Assembly: GCA_030762935.1 (NCBI GenBank) | Contig: CM060884.1 | Coordinates: 74,155,196 to 74,219,195, forward strand | Source: Hymenopus coronatus | Lineage: Eukaryota > Arthropoda > Insecta > Mantodea > Hymenopodidae | Reading direction: 5' to 3' | Length of the DNA: 64,000 nucleotides | In this document: positions 20,875 to 32,330 of the stretch, in pieces | Numbering within the stretch: position 1 is the first letter of the stretch | How the letters are laid out: every line of letters starts with the position of its first letter | Made by a program: the position numbers and the translations under genes | The notes under the pieces: generated by a model | Told to the model about the DNA's origin: nothing | The model's input: only the letters and a program-made list of their open reading frames with translations | Databases searched by the model: none

Positions 20875-21118
20875 GGTTTTACTTGCTCTAGTATGTATGT
20901 ATGTAAAATGTACGAGTACATAGTGGACGGCAATCTATTCCACTCAAAAATTTAATAGAGAAATTTCACCGGAAATTTATATTTTGGGGTCCTTGAAAAC
21001 AAAATAAAATATTTTCAGAAAAAATATAATTTGCATGCTTATTGTGTGTACGTCCGTTAAATACCGAAGTTTTGATTTCAATTTATTATCTCCGAAACAG
21101 GATACCCAAAAATTGCTC
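20875..21118 (-). repeat. Family A subfamily 2, RE-proximal fragment
   Basis: Starts at a decayed subfamily 2 RE (GCTCTAGTATGTATGTATGT..TACATAGTGGACGG) and runs past GGGGTCCTTG into the interior, cut by an FB fragment. Confidence 0.65.
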
Positions 21119-21186
21119 ATTTAATTGTTTTTTCAGACAAGCCGTGTATTGGGCAGGAATTAGATAGATGGAGCCAGATCGAAAAA
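21119..21186 (+). repeat. FB element, left arm only
   Basis: TTTTTTCAGACAAGCCGTGT..AGGAATTAGATAGATGGAGC matches the FB left arm and is cut by the LE of the next family A copy. Confidence 0.7.
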
Positions 21187-21701
21187 TCTAATGTGTTACA
21201 TTCACATGACTTTCTCTACATCTCTGCAAAGAATTATTGTTAAAAAGCTTATGCTTCTATTTACACTAGCTAATCGAAGAAAAATTAGCCGAAATAGTCT
21301 TATTACATGCTTTCATGTAATTAGTCAAGAAATAAGGGAGTACGATAGGTTAAAGTGATAGTCAAAAGCTGGTTGCTATGTGACTGAAGTTCTTTTGTTT
21401 GTATGGACACGAGTTGACAAATTCCTGTGTGAGAAAAGTATAAGTTTTTCAAAGCTACAACCAAAATCAAGGAATATCTAAAAAAGGAACTAATCCACAA
21501 AAAAAAAATGCATATAACATGAATTGTATGTTTTAATGTGCTTTACATTTTTTGTGTGGAAAGTTTTTTCCTATTTTTCACGGTTTAGCAGCTATACAAA
21601 ATTCCGCAAATTATATCCGGAATAGTCATCTGAGGTTATTCCCAGAAAAATCAAAATATACATTTTATTTTCATTTTGTACATATGGGCTAGAGAAAGTA
21701 A
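21187..21701 (+). repeat. Family A with internal deletion
   Basis: LE at 21187 (TCTAATGTGTTACATTCACA), interior to about 21672, then a direct jump to the RE terminus (GTACATATGGGCTAGAGAAA). About 250 bp including the CA tract is missing. Confidence 0.82.
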
Positions 21702-22056
21702 AAATAAGTTCTAAGTTTATTACAGTGACGAGTATAGCCCCAGCATTTGTGGGCTTCACGAACATTAGTGGGACAGAAGCGTGCGTGGCTATTTAGAAGA
21801 GAAACTGTTATTTTGGTCTGTTTAGAAGTGTTTGCTGCAGCGAGGCCTGCAATAAAGAAAGCGGTATCTGTGGCGCTATCTGTTATCGGATATCTAAATG
21901 GCTTCTGTTTTGTTACCCTTACGCTCTGAGGAGAGGCAGAGATTAAACCATCCATAACAATCACACGCTCTCTTCCTATGCCAATATTACTACACTTTTT
22001 GCATTTCGAAAAGGTAAAGTTTGGTAGTCGACTACTCAATAAATTGGGATACTCTC
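21702..22056. other. Unassigned sequence
   Basis: Antisense ORFs of 116 and 60 codons overlap here (21689-22039). Neither has a motif I recognise, and I cannot separate coding from chance. Confidence 0.35.
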
Positions 22057-22100
22057 ACATAACTTTCTCTACCTGTTCTGTAACAAACTATTCTTACAAC
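22057..22100 (+). repeat. Family A LE relic
   Basis: CTCACATAACTTTCTCTACC..CTGTAACAAACTATTCTTA is an older left end lying just outside a younger one. Confidence 0.6.
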
Positions 22101-22106
22101 AAAAAA

Positions 22107-22576
22107 TCTGATGTATTCCATTCACATGCCTTTATCTACATCTCTGTAACAAAATATTATTGAAAAGGTTATGCTTCTATTTGCTTCATGCTAATGGATA
22201 AAAGATCAGCAGAAATAGTCTTATTACTTGCTTCCTTGTAAGTCAAAGTGAAATAAGGGAGTACCATACGTTAAAACACACAATTTATGTAGTTTACATT
22301 TTTTCATGGAGTTGATGGTTTTTTGTTTCATCTTTGAAAACTTTGTCAACTTCTGTCCATACAAACAAAGGAACTTCAGTCACATAGCAACCAGCTTTTG
22401 ACTATCACTTTAACCTATGCTACTCCCTTATTTCTCTTCTACTTACAGGGAAGCAAGTGATAAGACTATTTCCGCTATTTTTTTCTAGATCACCATGATG
22501 TAAAAATAAGCTTTACCTTTTTGAACAATAGTTTGTTCCAGATATGTAAAGAAAGTCATGTGAATGGAACACATCA
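22107..22576. repeat. Family A short inverted dimer, LE at both ends
   Basis: The forward arm (22107 to about 22271) is fused at GTACCATACGTTAAAACACA to a reverse arm ending at LE complement (CATGTGAATGGAACACATCA). Arms are about 165 and 305 bp. No RE or CA tract is present. Confidence 0.85.
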
Positions 22577-22648
22577 CTTTTTTTTTATTTTAGCGTCCTT
22601 TAACATGGTTGCTCATATCGGACGATGCATGAAATCGGTGAAATGATC

Positions 22649-22803
22649 TCGGTGTCCATTGAGCTTAAGTTTCACCACATTAGTCTTCTCAGAGTAAGAG
22701 AAAACCCAAAAAAGCCTCTCTCCGGGTAACTCACCCTAAGCACGATTCGAACTCACGACCTGTTGAATGTGAAGCAGACACACTACGACCACACTGGGCC
22801 TGA
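22649..22803 (-). repeat. tRNA-derived SINE, family D
   Basis: On the reverse strand it reads CAGGCCCAGTGTGGTCGTAG, then box B GAGTTCGAATCGTGC, then TTACCCGGAGAGAGGC and TTTTCTCTTACTCTG. Only one copy was seen in this window. Confidence 0.6.
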
Positions 22804-23127
22804 AAGGTTTGTTGGTGACGTTGCTATGAATACGAAGCCTATTCCAAAAGTGTCTCGAGAAGCAGCATGAAATAACAGCGGCATTCTGCTCCAGACTCTC
22901 AGAGATGAAGGAAGAGCAAAAGATAAATATCTGTCATACTGCAGTTCCCTCTACCAAATTGAGTCTGGAGAATGTGAATCAGCTCTGTACTTTATCACTG
23001 AGGAAACCTGGTTCATTCCTCAAGACATGCATATTCTGGGAAACACAATAAAACGCTGCTACGAGATATTGCATGACTAGCGTTGCAAAATCTTTAATAT
23101 GTGTCACTTTTGAAGAAAAATGTTATG
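22804..23127. other. Possible transposase-like coding relic
   Basis: The forward translation near 22990-23080 gives ALYFITEETWFIPQDMHILG, loosely like the first catalytic region of a mariner/Tc1 transposase (TGDExW), but too short and diverged to assign. Confidence 0.25.
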
Positions 23128-23160
23128 TGTTACATTCACATGAATTTCTCTACTCTTTAT
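23128..23160 (+). repeat. Family A LE relic
   Basis: TATGTGTTACATTCACATGA followed by ATTTCTCTAC; nothing of the interior follows. Confidence 0.65.
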
Positions 23161-23217
23161 TGCTGAGCCGTTACTCACTTCTACAGCTCAAACCGCACTG
23201 CCACTTATAGTTTTGGT

Positions 23218-23665
23218 TGAATTGTTTTTTCACACAAGCCGTGTGAAGGACAGGAGTTGGATAGGTAGAGTCAGACTGAAAAATTTAATGCCATAGCTGG
23301 GATTTATATTGACCATAGTAGTTAACTATACTATGAAACCTGGGACTTAAAGTACACACAACATTGTAAGTGGCCATTGGAGTTGACATCTCAAAATAAT
23401 TTGAGATCACCTTGTGGTTTACCGGGAAATATGCGAGTCAGTTGAGAAATGCAATACTATGCCGGCATGCAGCCAAGGTAACTCAGTGGTAGAGCAATTG
23501 GCTAGAGATCAGGAGATCTGTGGTGCAAATCCTGCCTATGGCATTGAATTTTTCAGTCTGACTCTACCTATCCACCTCCTGTCCTTCACACGACTAGATA
23601 CCGGGAGATCCGTGGCTCAAATCCCGGCTACGGCATTGAATTTTTCAGTCTGACTCTACCTATGC
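23218..23665. repeat. FB element with duplicated right arm
   Basis: Left arm AAGCCGTGTGAAGGACAGGA; core with GTTTACCGGGAAATATGCGA; box A GGTAACTCAGTGGTAGAGCA; first right arm ending CTACCTATCCACCTCCTGTC and CTTCACACGAC. A second right arm follows (GGGAGATCCGTGGCTCAAAT to CTACCTATGCAA). It shows that the arms extend to the outermost CCGTGTGAAGG motif. Confidence 0.8.
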
Positions 23666-24285
23666 AACGGATAGTTTTCTCTAAAACATGATGGGCCTCA
23701 AACGGGACCGCTCTCCTCTGCCACTGTGAAATTTCCATTAGTAAACAAAAGACGAGCCTATACTAGGAGTGAGAGACAACATAGTAAAATCTCTTTCCCA
23801 GAGACTCGAAGACACTGGTTGCAAGTCGAGATTCGCGCCCCATTTAGGGGAGCAATAAGTGGAAGACTTGGCAACTGCGAAGAATGGTTTCTAAACGCAA
23901 ACCTCCTAAACCACAACTTCAAAGTCATAAACATGTTCTGAAAAATACTGTACGTCACAGCTACGGTGGAAGCAAGCTCACCATATCTACAACTTACCAG
24001 AGTGACGTAATATGCAACTGTGCTGTGACCTGGTGGGCAAGAGCAGAATGATCCATCCCCCGCTGCCTTTAGCAAGCCATCGCGGGAGAAACAAAGTCGG
24101 TTCAGCTGGGACGTCACTACGCGACGGTCTTCTCTTCACTAAGCACAGCGAAGCTTGCTACGTAGCCGTCTAGGACAGGAAAAAGAGGGGTTTCTTTCGG
24201 ATACTATACTTTTGGTAAGTCAAAATGCTGTAATTGTGAAAATTCACAGTCGTTTGGGATAATCACAACTTATTATATTGCCTGT
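23666..24285. other. Unassigned sequence
   Basis: Antisense ORFs (119 codons reverse, 71 forward) overlap at 23726-24117. No domain was recognised and composition does not distinguish coding. Confidence 0.35.
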
Positions 24286-25134
24286 GACATGTGTTTCATT
24301 CACATGATTTTCTCTACATCTCTGAAACAAGTTCTAGTTAAAAAGCTTATGCCTCTATTTACTTCATGCTAATAGAGAAAAATTAGCAAAAATAGTCTTA
24401 TCGCTTGCTTCCTTGTAAGTAGAAGCAAAATGAGGGAGTACCATAGGCTAAAATGATAGCCAAATGCCGGTTGGTATGTGACTGAAGTTCCTTGTTTGTA
24501 TGGACAAAAATTGACAAATCCCTTAATGAGAAAGTATACAGTTTTCAAACCTGAAAACAAAAACATGGAATATCTCAAAAATGATCAACTCCACGAAGAA
24601 AATATATATAAAATAAATTGTGTTTTAATGTGCTCTACATCTTTTGTCTGATAAGTTTGTGTCTATCTCCCACGGTTTAGCAGTTTTGCAGAATTCCGTA
24701 ACATTCATCCAGAATAAAGTAGTCTTCAGAGGCTATTTCCACAAAATTCAAGATATACATTTTGTTTGTCCTATAAATATCTTTAAAATACAGTATTTTA
24801 ACCAACATCGGTGAAGCCATTTTTGAGAAGAAAAAAATTTCCAAAAAAGTACCATGTAAAAGATAGTTGGAGGTGGAGGGATTTTTTTTTAAATTGTTCC
24901 TGTTGCATCCTTGGAAGATACCAAACTTAAACACCAAGTTTGGTATTCAACGGTCTTTTCGTTTTTGAGCTGTACTGACCAAAGGCACACACACAGACGT
25001 TTTTCCAAAAATGCTTTTTTTGGATTCAGGGAGGCCCAAAATGTGTATTTCCGGTGAAATCTCGGTATCGAATTTTTGGGTGTAATACAATACCTTCTCT
25101 ATACACTATGTACATAGTACGTGTAGAAAAAGTA
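24286..25134 (+). repeat. Family A, full length
   Basis: LE at 24286 (CATGTGTTTCATTCACATGA), CA tract at about 24981-24991 and RE with intact CACTATGTACATAGTACGTG, ending AAAAAGTAAAAA. Confidence 0.9.
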
Positions 25135-25829
25135 AAAAAGACATATATTAGTAATGACTGTTTCATAAAAAGGTTTTTCAAAATAAGTATGATAAAACTC
25201 TGCCTGTGTTTTTGTAGTTTCCGAAACATTTTCCCTACATTTTTAAGAAACTTGTGAATGTAAAGATTCCCTCTGGGGTTTCTGTACGCAGTATTTTCTA
25301 GGATTATGTTGCTTATTAGTAGCTATAAAAGTTATTCCTCAGATATCATACCAATCCACTTCGTTATAGTCGAGATATATCGCCGCCCTGCCTGACCCAT
25401 GGAGCTTTTCAAGGGGTTTCCCCGGGTTGCCAGGCGAATATTGGGTAGGCATCCACCTCCTGAATTTTCGTGTCCTCCATGACATTTTCACTTCCATTTA
25501 ATTGATTCTTCTTCCCGTTGGTTTCTTTCACATTTAGAAGTGTCGGCTACTGTATTCGGTATGGCGAGGCCAGGAAGTCATAGTGGCTATGCTGCCAGGA
25601 GCGTTGGGCACCATGTACAACGGAATCACCGTTCTGTCTTGTTCCACTGTCGGGGTAGGTATACTAATGTCTGCAAAGGGTAGCAACCATATCATTGTTA
25701 TGCCTGGTTCCAGCCGCCCGTATCCTCAAATTCTTGGAAGACCCTGCAGTTTGGTACCAACCTTATAAAGCTTAAGTTTGAAGTTTGACCATTTTACAAT
25801 GTTTAGCATTTGTTTGGCAGCCATCATTT
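25135..25829. other. Unassigned; partly GC-rich
   Basis: A GC-richer part (25390-25780) may be an unrecognised dispersed repeat. The mariner left terminus probably lies near its end but could not be placed. Confidence 0.35.
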
Positions 25830-26834
25830 GTGAATGCTCTCGGTGAATTTGTAAATATGGATAAAACTGGTCATCGTTATGTGACACAATACTTTCATTT
25901 GAAAGGTCTTAGTCCAACTAATATTAAAACTGAGCTAGATTCTACCCTGGGGGATTCTGCTTTTTCGTTTACAACACTGAAATATTGAGTGGCATACCTA
26001 GTTTAAGCGCGGCCGTACGAGCTGCCAAGACGAACATCGCAGTGGTCGAACAAATGAGGTTACCAGTTTAGAAATTGTAAAGAAAATCCACACAATAATA
26101 TTGGATGACCGTCGACTGAAAGTGCACGAGCTAGTAGACATTGCAGGCTGAAGTTCTGTACATCGCATACTAACTGAAAATTTGGGTATGAGAAAGTTGT
26201 GTGCAAGGTGCATTTGCTCGCAATAGAACAAAAACGGCGTCTTGAGAACGTCTCAGTCGAGTGTTTGGCAATGCTTCGCTGCAATAAATCTGAGTTTTTG
26301 TGTCAATTCATAACAATGGATGAAATCTGGGTCGTCACTTCATACCTGAGATCAAGTAACAATGAAAGCAGTGGATTGGAAGGGGAGAATCTGCGTCAGT
26401 CATGGCGTCAGTTTTATGGGACGCACGAGGAATCATTTTCACTGATTTTCTCAAGTAAGGAAAACTAATCAACGGCGAATACTAAGCAAACTAATAACAG
26501 CATTTGAGTGATGAAATTGAGCAAAAAAAGCCCGCACTTAGCGGAAAGAAAGCTTTGTTTCATCAAAACAGCGCACCAGTTCACACGTCTATTATCGCCA
26601 TGGACAAAACCAATAAGTTAAAGCTCGAATTGCTTCCTCATACATCCTAATCACCAGATTATTTTCTGTTTCCAAACTTGCAGAATTGGCTTGCCAACTA
26701 TGAAGAGGTGGAGTCGGCAGCTGATGGCTATTTTGCAGACCTCAATAGTTCTCACTATAAACAGGATATCGAAGCTATTGAACATCGCTGGGAAAAGTGT
26801 ATCAAGCTGAAAGAAGAGTATATACAGAAATAAA
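25830..26834 (+). pseudogene. mariner transposase pseudogene (irritans-like)
   Basis: Nearly the whole transposase can be followed through stops and frameshifts. The N-terminal HTH region is recognisable (FHLKGLSPTNIKTELDSTLG, then SFTTLKYW), followed by ILDDRRLKVHELVDIAG, a stop, and VHRILTENLGMRKLCAR. After a frameshift come ECLAMLRCNKSEF and TMDEIW, with the first catalytic Asp kept (about 26319-26321). The second box reads HQNSAPVH, so the catalytic Asp is Asn (26567-26569). The third box is shortened to SPDYFLF with a stop just before it. The C-terminus is recognisable (RWEKCIKLKEEYIQK and stop). It is inactive. The family is clear; the subgroup is from remembered resemblance to irritans-type mariners. 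Confidence 0.88.
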
Positions 26835-26900
26835 TATGTTTTTCCCCAAACTTTTTGTGCTTTCTTTGTTATGTCGGGTGCTTCTGAGACAGCCCTCGTA
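26835..26900 (+). mobile_element. Probable mariner 3' end
   Basis: Sequence after the transposase stop ends in GAGACAGCCCTCGTA, directly followed by a family A RE fragment. The final TA fits a mariner target site, but the matching left inverted repeat was not found. Confidence 0.4.
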
Positions 26901-27388
26901 CAATGTACATAGTGCATAGAGAAGGTATTGTATTCCACCCAAAACCTCGATCTACATTTTATGCGCGTTTAAGTTTTTGTCTGCGGTTTGCCAGTTATGT
27001 ATAATTCAATAAAAATTATCCAAAATATAGAGTTCATTAGAGGCTATTCCCAGAAAATATTGATCAAGAAATCATATTTAATTAACGGTATTTTAATTAC
27101 AACAAAGACAAACATTTTTGTGAAAATCAAACTTTTTTAAATACTTTACAGGTGAACGGTAGTTTGGGGTAACTTAAATTCCAATTTTGGTACTCTATCA
27201 ACATTTTCATTTTTAGTTATTTTGTTCACAGACATATGGACACAAACCCTGACCTTTTTCTGAAAATCCTTTTTTTGATTCAGGGGAGCCTAAAAAGTGT
27301 ATTTTCAGTAAAACCTCAGAATTGAACTTCGGGTGGAATGCAATGCCTTCTCTGCCTACATACTATTTACTAAGTAGACGAGAAATGT
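26901..27388. repeat. Family A inverted dimer, RE at both ends (asymmetric)
   Basis: A short reverse RE piece (about 26901-26953, ATGTACATAGTGCATAGAGA) is fused to a forward copy from the middle to RE (CATACTATTTACTAAGTAGA). The reverse piece has lost its outermost bases at the mariner junction. Confidence 0.75.
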
Positions 27389-28076
27389 TATCTCCTAAGT
27401 CTCGTTATTTTAAAGAAACAGCAATATAGTCTGCGATTTTAACAATATCAGCCCTACCTTGGGCACCAGAACCTCTTCATATCTCTTATCATTTGGACTT
27501 TTTCAGTAACATCCTAGAGTTGGTATAACGAGAACAGGAATAGCCTCCGGGCTTCCATTACCAGACGTCACATATAAGAAAGTAATTTGCTAGCAACAGA
27601 CTCTACAGCTGGAATCTCACTATGTAGTGTTCTAGGGAACACTTTTGCTAATAGAAAGTGGAAAACTTGTTATCTATTTTATAACTACATTATTTCTTCA
27701 TTTTATACACTTTAATTATGACAAAATATATTCATTAAAGTTGTCTCAGAACTAAATTCGGTGTCAAAGTAAGAATTTATTTTTAGAAAATCTAAGAAGT
27801 TTTGTCTAAGTGCCTAGTAGACAAACTATGCTTACAAAATATTATTCTTTCTTATAAAAACGAGAAGGAAAATAAGGGAATGTTTACCTATAGTCAAGCG
27901 GCTAAAAAGCTGTCACTACCGATTGCCTTTTAAAATCTTGGTTCTTCTTTCAAGATCACGAGTAAAACAAAAGAGGTAGGAAACGAATGATAATTTCCCT
28001 TTAGAGAAACATTTTTAGTAATTTAAAATTGAAACCATATCGTGAAATATCTCTGTAAATTTTAGCTCTACAAATA
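27389..28076. other. Unassigned AT-rich sequence
   Basis: No gene or window-internal repeat was recognised. Confidence 0.35.
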
Positions 28077-29062
28077 ATTGATATGTTGCACTTACTTGAC
28101 TTTCTCTGCATCCCTGTAACAAATTATTCTATAAAACCTGTTCTTTTATCTACGAGGGCCTTTTTTCAATTTCCGATAGGCTATAAATAAAAGACAAGTT
28201 CAAAGAAAACAATTATTTTGTTACTAAAAGTTTTGTACACTTGTGGTTACTTTTCAATATAATCGCCGACAAGATTGAGACATTTATCGTACCTGTGCAC
28301 AAGCTTTGCAATACCCGCTTCAAAAAATGTTGCCGCCAATGTTTTCAAATGCGAATTGACGTTGTTTTGAAGATCTTTGTACTTTACCACGTTTGCGGAG
28401 AGCCATTCAAAACAAACGAAGAGGAATGCTGACTTCAGGAATTTCACACCAACAAAGATCTTCAAAACAACGTCAACGCTCATCATTTCTAGCAACATAG
28501 CGGGTAGTGCAAGGCTTGTGCACCGGTGCGATAAATGTCTCAATATTTTCGGTGATTATGTTGAAAAGTAATCATAAGTGTATAAAACTTTTAGTAATAA
28601 AATAATTGTTTTCTATGAACTTCACTTCTATTTGTATCCTATCGGAGGTTGAAAAAAATACGGTCCTCGTACTTCATACTAATCGATATAAGCATAGTAG
28701 ATATCCTATTACTTCCTTACTTGTAAGGGAAATAAGGAATTAAAGTAGATTATAGCTATAGTTGAGAAAAAAATGTAAGTATTTTAAAGTTGTAATCAAT
28801 AACAAGAGATATCTCGAAAATGGTTAACTGTACAAAAATTGATTTGACGTAAATTTCTATGGAGTAACTTAAAGTCTATCTCTTATGCAAAAGCCATTCA
28901 GAATGAAGAAGTCTTCCGAGGTTACACTCAAAAAGTTCAAGGTATCTATTTTATTTGCCGGATAAACATCTTAATATTAGATGCCTTAATCAAAATTGAT
29001 ACAGATATTTTATAACATCGAAATGTTGACTAATATTTCCACGCAAAGCGTCGTTTGATTTG
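28077..29062 (+). repeat. Family A interrupted by a mariner derivative
   Basis: LE (TTGATATGTTGCACTTACTT) to 28150 and the continuation from 28671 (CTTCATACTAATCGATATAA) join into consensus order around TTTTATCTACTTCATACTAA. The copy is old and loses similarity near 29060 before reaching RE. Confidence 0.8.
28153..28669. mobile_element. Inverted-repeat mariner derivative, TA-flanked
   Basis: The ends are CGAGGGCCTTTTTTCAATTT and ..AAAAAATACGGTCCTCG, flanked by TA at 28151-28152 and 28670-28671. Both arms carry the mariner C-terminal coding block (reverse on the left; on the right ending FGDYVEK-like and stop). The centre is shorter than in 12103-12803: the catalytic region is deleted except for traces (CGGAGAGCCATTCAAAAC). 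Target: a family A copy. Confidence 0.9.
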
Positions 29063-29263
29063 AGGGCTCACTCGGAGGCCCAGGGGCTTGTGAGTAGGGC
29101 CTAGGAGGCTTCGGAAGCATTTCAACTGTAACATCCGTGCGCATGTTATCTTAATCTGGTTGGCCTAGGGTCTCTCCCTCCTGGGGCCATGTGAGTAGCA
29201 CAGAGTCACAAAAGCCTACGATTAGGGGCCGTTCCATCATTTATTCTAATCTGCTGGAAAAAC

Positions 29264-30052
29264 TCTGATGTGTCCCATTCACATGACTTTCTCTACTTGT
29301 CAGCAACAAATTATTGTTAAAAGTGTATGCTTCTATTTTCTTCATGCTAATCGAGAAAAAAAAAAAAAACAGCAGAAATGGTCTTATTACTAGGCTAAAG
29401 CGACAGTCAAGTATTTTAAAAGCTGGTTGTTATGTGATTGAAATGCCTTGTTTGTATGAACAGCACTTCACAAATATCCTTATGAGAAAGGTATAAGTAG
29501 TTTAAAGGTGAAAGTAGTAACAAGCAATATCTCAAAAATATATATAACATAGGTTGCGTCGGTATCTCTTACGGTTTGCCACTTATGCTAAATTCCGGAA
29601 TATTCGTCCAGAATAAACACATCATCAGAGGCCATTTACAGAAAAGTGAAGCAATACATTTTCTTTGTTGTTTAAGTATCTTAAATATAAGAGATTTTAA
29701 TCATAATCTTTAGAGCCATTTTTGAGAAAATTCAAATTTTCGATATTGTTTTTATTAAAGGGTAGTTGCGACTGGGGAGGCTTTCTTGAAAAGTTTCGTG
29801 TCATATACTGCAAAGATAGCGAACTTAAGTACTAAGTTTCATATTTAACGGAGCTATGCTGCCCACAGACACACACACACATACACACACACACACTGAC
29901 GGATACAAACAGGGTATTTTTCTTAAACTAATTTTTTTGGATTCAGTGGTCCCAAAACATATATTTCCGGTGAAATCTCGATATCGGGTTTTTGGTTGCA
30001 ATACAGTACCTTCTCTATACACTATGTACATAGTACGTGTAGAGAAAATAAA
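29264..30052 (+). repeat. Family A, full length
   Basis: LE at 29264 (TCTGATGTGTCCCATTCACA), CA tract 29868-29896 and RE with intact CACTATGTACATAGTACGTG, then AGAGAAAATAAAA. Confidence 0.9.
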
Positions 30053-31619
30053 AACTTAAAGAAAACAACATGAACGTATTCCCACCTCGGAGGCGAAGAG
30101 CAGGTGTCACAACTGTGCTCGAAGGCCTAGAGAAGATGTGACGTTTCTGTCACTAACCGCAGATAGCAGGTGATACCAGGCCCGCCCAGCTACAACCTCA
30201 CGAGTGGTGTTGAGTCCAAGAAACAGAAAATGTGGATTACCCTCATAAATGTAATCGAGTCAGATGTTTCGTCTTTTTTTTTCTTTGATAGTGGGGGAAA
30301 AGGCACTTGCACCCTAGCCCCAGGCTATCCCGGGAGTGTGAAACTCCCCACACTGGGCTCGAACCAGTGTTACACTACCCACTAAAAACCTCCACCGGAA
30401 GTAGGAGGCCCATGACTCTCTTGTGCAGTACCGCATAAAGCACCTGCGCATTTATTGTGAACTATGGATGCTGCCTGCCAATGACTGTAACAGCGAGTGA
30501 TGGAATGAATTGCCAGGAGACACACGTGACTTGCACCCTGAGTGCCCCCTGGAGAAGTAGTTCATGATATGAATGGTTAATTACGGTGGTTTGTAAAGTG
30601 ACAAAGCTTGCTGTTCCTTTTTTGAAGTGAGCTGAGTGGGGACTGGCATTCGGGAGGCTCCCCGCGGTTGACCTCTCTGAACCCCGGGCTTCCCGGCTCA
30701 CCAGTCATATGCTGGGGAGAATTCTTCATTCCCCCGAAATTCCTGTCTCTTCATTTCATCTCAGCCGGTCTCTTTTAGGGTTGTGAGTGTTGACACATAG
30801 ACGCATTTTCATGTGAAGTGACTTTATTCTGGATATACAGCTCTCGGCGGCGGGATGACGCTGGGTTTGTCTGCACACCGGGATAGATGACAATGATATA
30901 AAGACTGCAGGATGAATGCCATCCACTTCCAGGCCCCTTACGGACATTTATATGGAACAATGAGTCATCTACAAAACATGAAGTGTTACAGATGAATCAC
31001 TGAATAAGAAAACTGAAAGTGGAAGTGTCTAGAGTTGTTTAAAGGCACTGCTGACTGATGCGAAAATTAAGATGTGTGTTGTCAGCAATGCGAGCCAAGC
31101 GGTTTCTCCATTGGTGATCCAGTTGATGAAGAAGAGCAGGAAGGGGTTTCCTATCGGTAATGTCCAGAACGGTATGGTTTCTGTAGCCATGTTATAACAT
31201 GGGACATCCGCCGACTAGGAGAGCTTGTCTGGGACTGAGCCACGGGTTCCTGGCGCTCCCCGCGGTGAGGTGAGGAACTGCATGTGAGCTATTAACCCTG
31301 CTCTGCTCGTGTGGCCGGGACTAACGTAGCATCTCGCGTGGCTTCTGAGAGACGTCAGTACCATTAATACCTTGCAATTTAATTTAGCTGCACATATGCA
31401 ATTAACATATACTCAAAATTAATTCGGGAAAATATCTAACCCAGAATAACAATTATTAGCTCAAAATACACATTAGATTTGAAAAAAGTGGGATCTCTAA
31501 CGTAACCGTTCTGTTACGACAAATCAAATAATTAAATTTACAGAAACACATCTATAATGTTTAGATAAGTAAATACAAAAAATTATCACATAAACTACAA
31601 TAACAATTGGTGTCTCAAC
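30053..31619. other. Unassigned, GC-richer low-repeat region
   Basis: Least repetitive part of the window with 31796-33724. Several short ORFs (for example 30462-30701 and 30756-30960 reverse) show no domain. A small SINE-like piece is at 30285-30395. Host regulatory or intronic sequence is possible but unproven. Confidence 0.35.
30285..30395 (-). repeat. Possible tRNA-derived SINE relic
   Basis: The reverse strand reads AGTGGGTAGTGTAACACTGG, then a box B-like GGTTCGAGCCCAG, then CTCCCGGGATAGCC. Only a single copy is seen here. Confidence 0.4.
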
Positions 31620-31795
31620 AATTGTAATAAATGAAAGGACAATACACAAAGAAATAAGCGGCCATCTTCAGAAACCTTAGTAAAAATATAAAAGTAACTG
31701 AAGTACAGTAAATTGTAATAAATGAAAGGACAATAAGTGGCCATCTTCAGAAACCTTAGTTAAAATATAAAAGTAACTGAAGTACAGTAAATTTG
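31620..31795. repeat. Two-copy direct repeat, 91 and about 82 bp
   Basis: ATTGTAATAAATGAAAGGAC starts at 31621 and 31712. Shared ends are GGCCATCTTCAGAAACCTTA and AACTGAAGTACAGTAAATT. Copy 2 lacks about 10 bp (ACACAAAGAA). Confidence 0.92.
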
Positions 31796-31869
31796 TATGC
31801 TTATAAACAAAAACATAAAACAAGACACTGTAGCCAAGAGAGCAACTAGAACCCATCGTTACCTAATCA

Positions 31870-32330
31870 CAGTATAAGCAACCCAATTGTTCCATAAAGT
31901 TGCCAAGTAAAATGGATTTTCAGCTCCAGGCAAATATACCTATTAGCTTATTACAACTTCGCCACGTATATCAGTTCTTGGAGCGCCCGCAATCATTACA
32001 CCTTTGCCTTTTTGTACCAGAACCATCATTTGGAAATTCTGGTGTTTTCTCATTGTCAGGACAGATATCTGCGATATCCATCTTCAGTTTCTTAGGAAGA
32101 ATTTGACTCAGACACCGAAACAGCAAACAATCTTTTGCTAGCTCATGGTTTCCGTATCCTGCTTTCTTTTCTTGTCTCTACAACATTTTCTTCCTCGTCA
32201 CTGTCAATCTCTAACTTCTTACGCTCCTAATTCAAGAATAATCTTCATATCTTCTTGAATACTGGGATTAAGTCTGTTCTTGAACCCTAGAAATATAAAA
32301 ATGTATTTACCTGAGAATTTCCACGACTTG
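31870..32330 (-). pseudogene. Possible piggyBac-like transposase C-terminal relic
   Basis: The reverse strand reads FKNRLNPSIQEDMKIILELG to a stop. In another frame it reads IADICPDNEKTPEFPNDG, then TKRQRCNDCGRSKN, stop, YTWRSCNKLIG. The paired CxxC and SCNK pattern after a basic stretch recalls the Cys-rich tail of piggyBac transposases. Stops and frameshifts are present and catalytic residues are absent. Assignment rests on pattern only and could be wrong. Confidence 0.25.

Noticed and set aside
21689..22039. 116-codon reverse ORF
   Set aside because: Begins in unassigned DNA and ends near the family A terminus; no motif, and a forward ORF overlaps it.
22990..23085. mariner/Tc1 first catalytic box
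   Set aside because: Only about 30 residues with weak resemblance; kept as an unassigned relic rather than called a transposase.
23414..23653. 79-codon forward ORF, with a similar peptide in the reverse ORF at 47903-48139
   Set aside because: Both contain SVVEQ.AR..EI-like text because they translate the same FB element; not a gene family.
32296..32325. 24-nt GT..AG intron on the reverse strand
   Set aside because: GTAAAT..TTTCTAG joins two open pieces, but 24 nt is far below a workable spliceosomal intron and the region is otherwise decayed.
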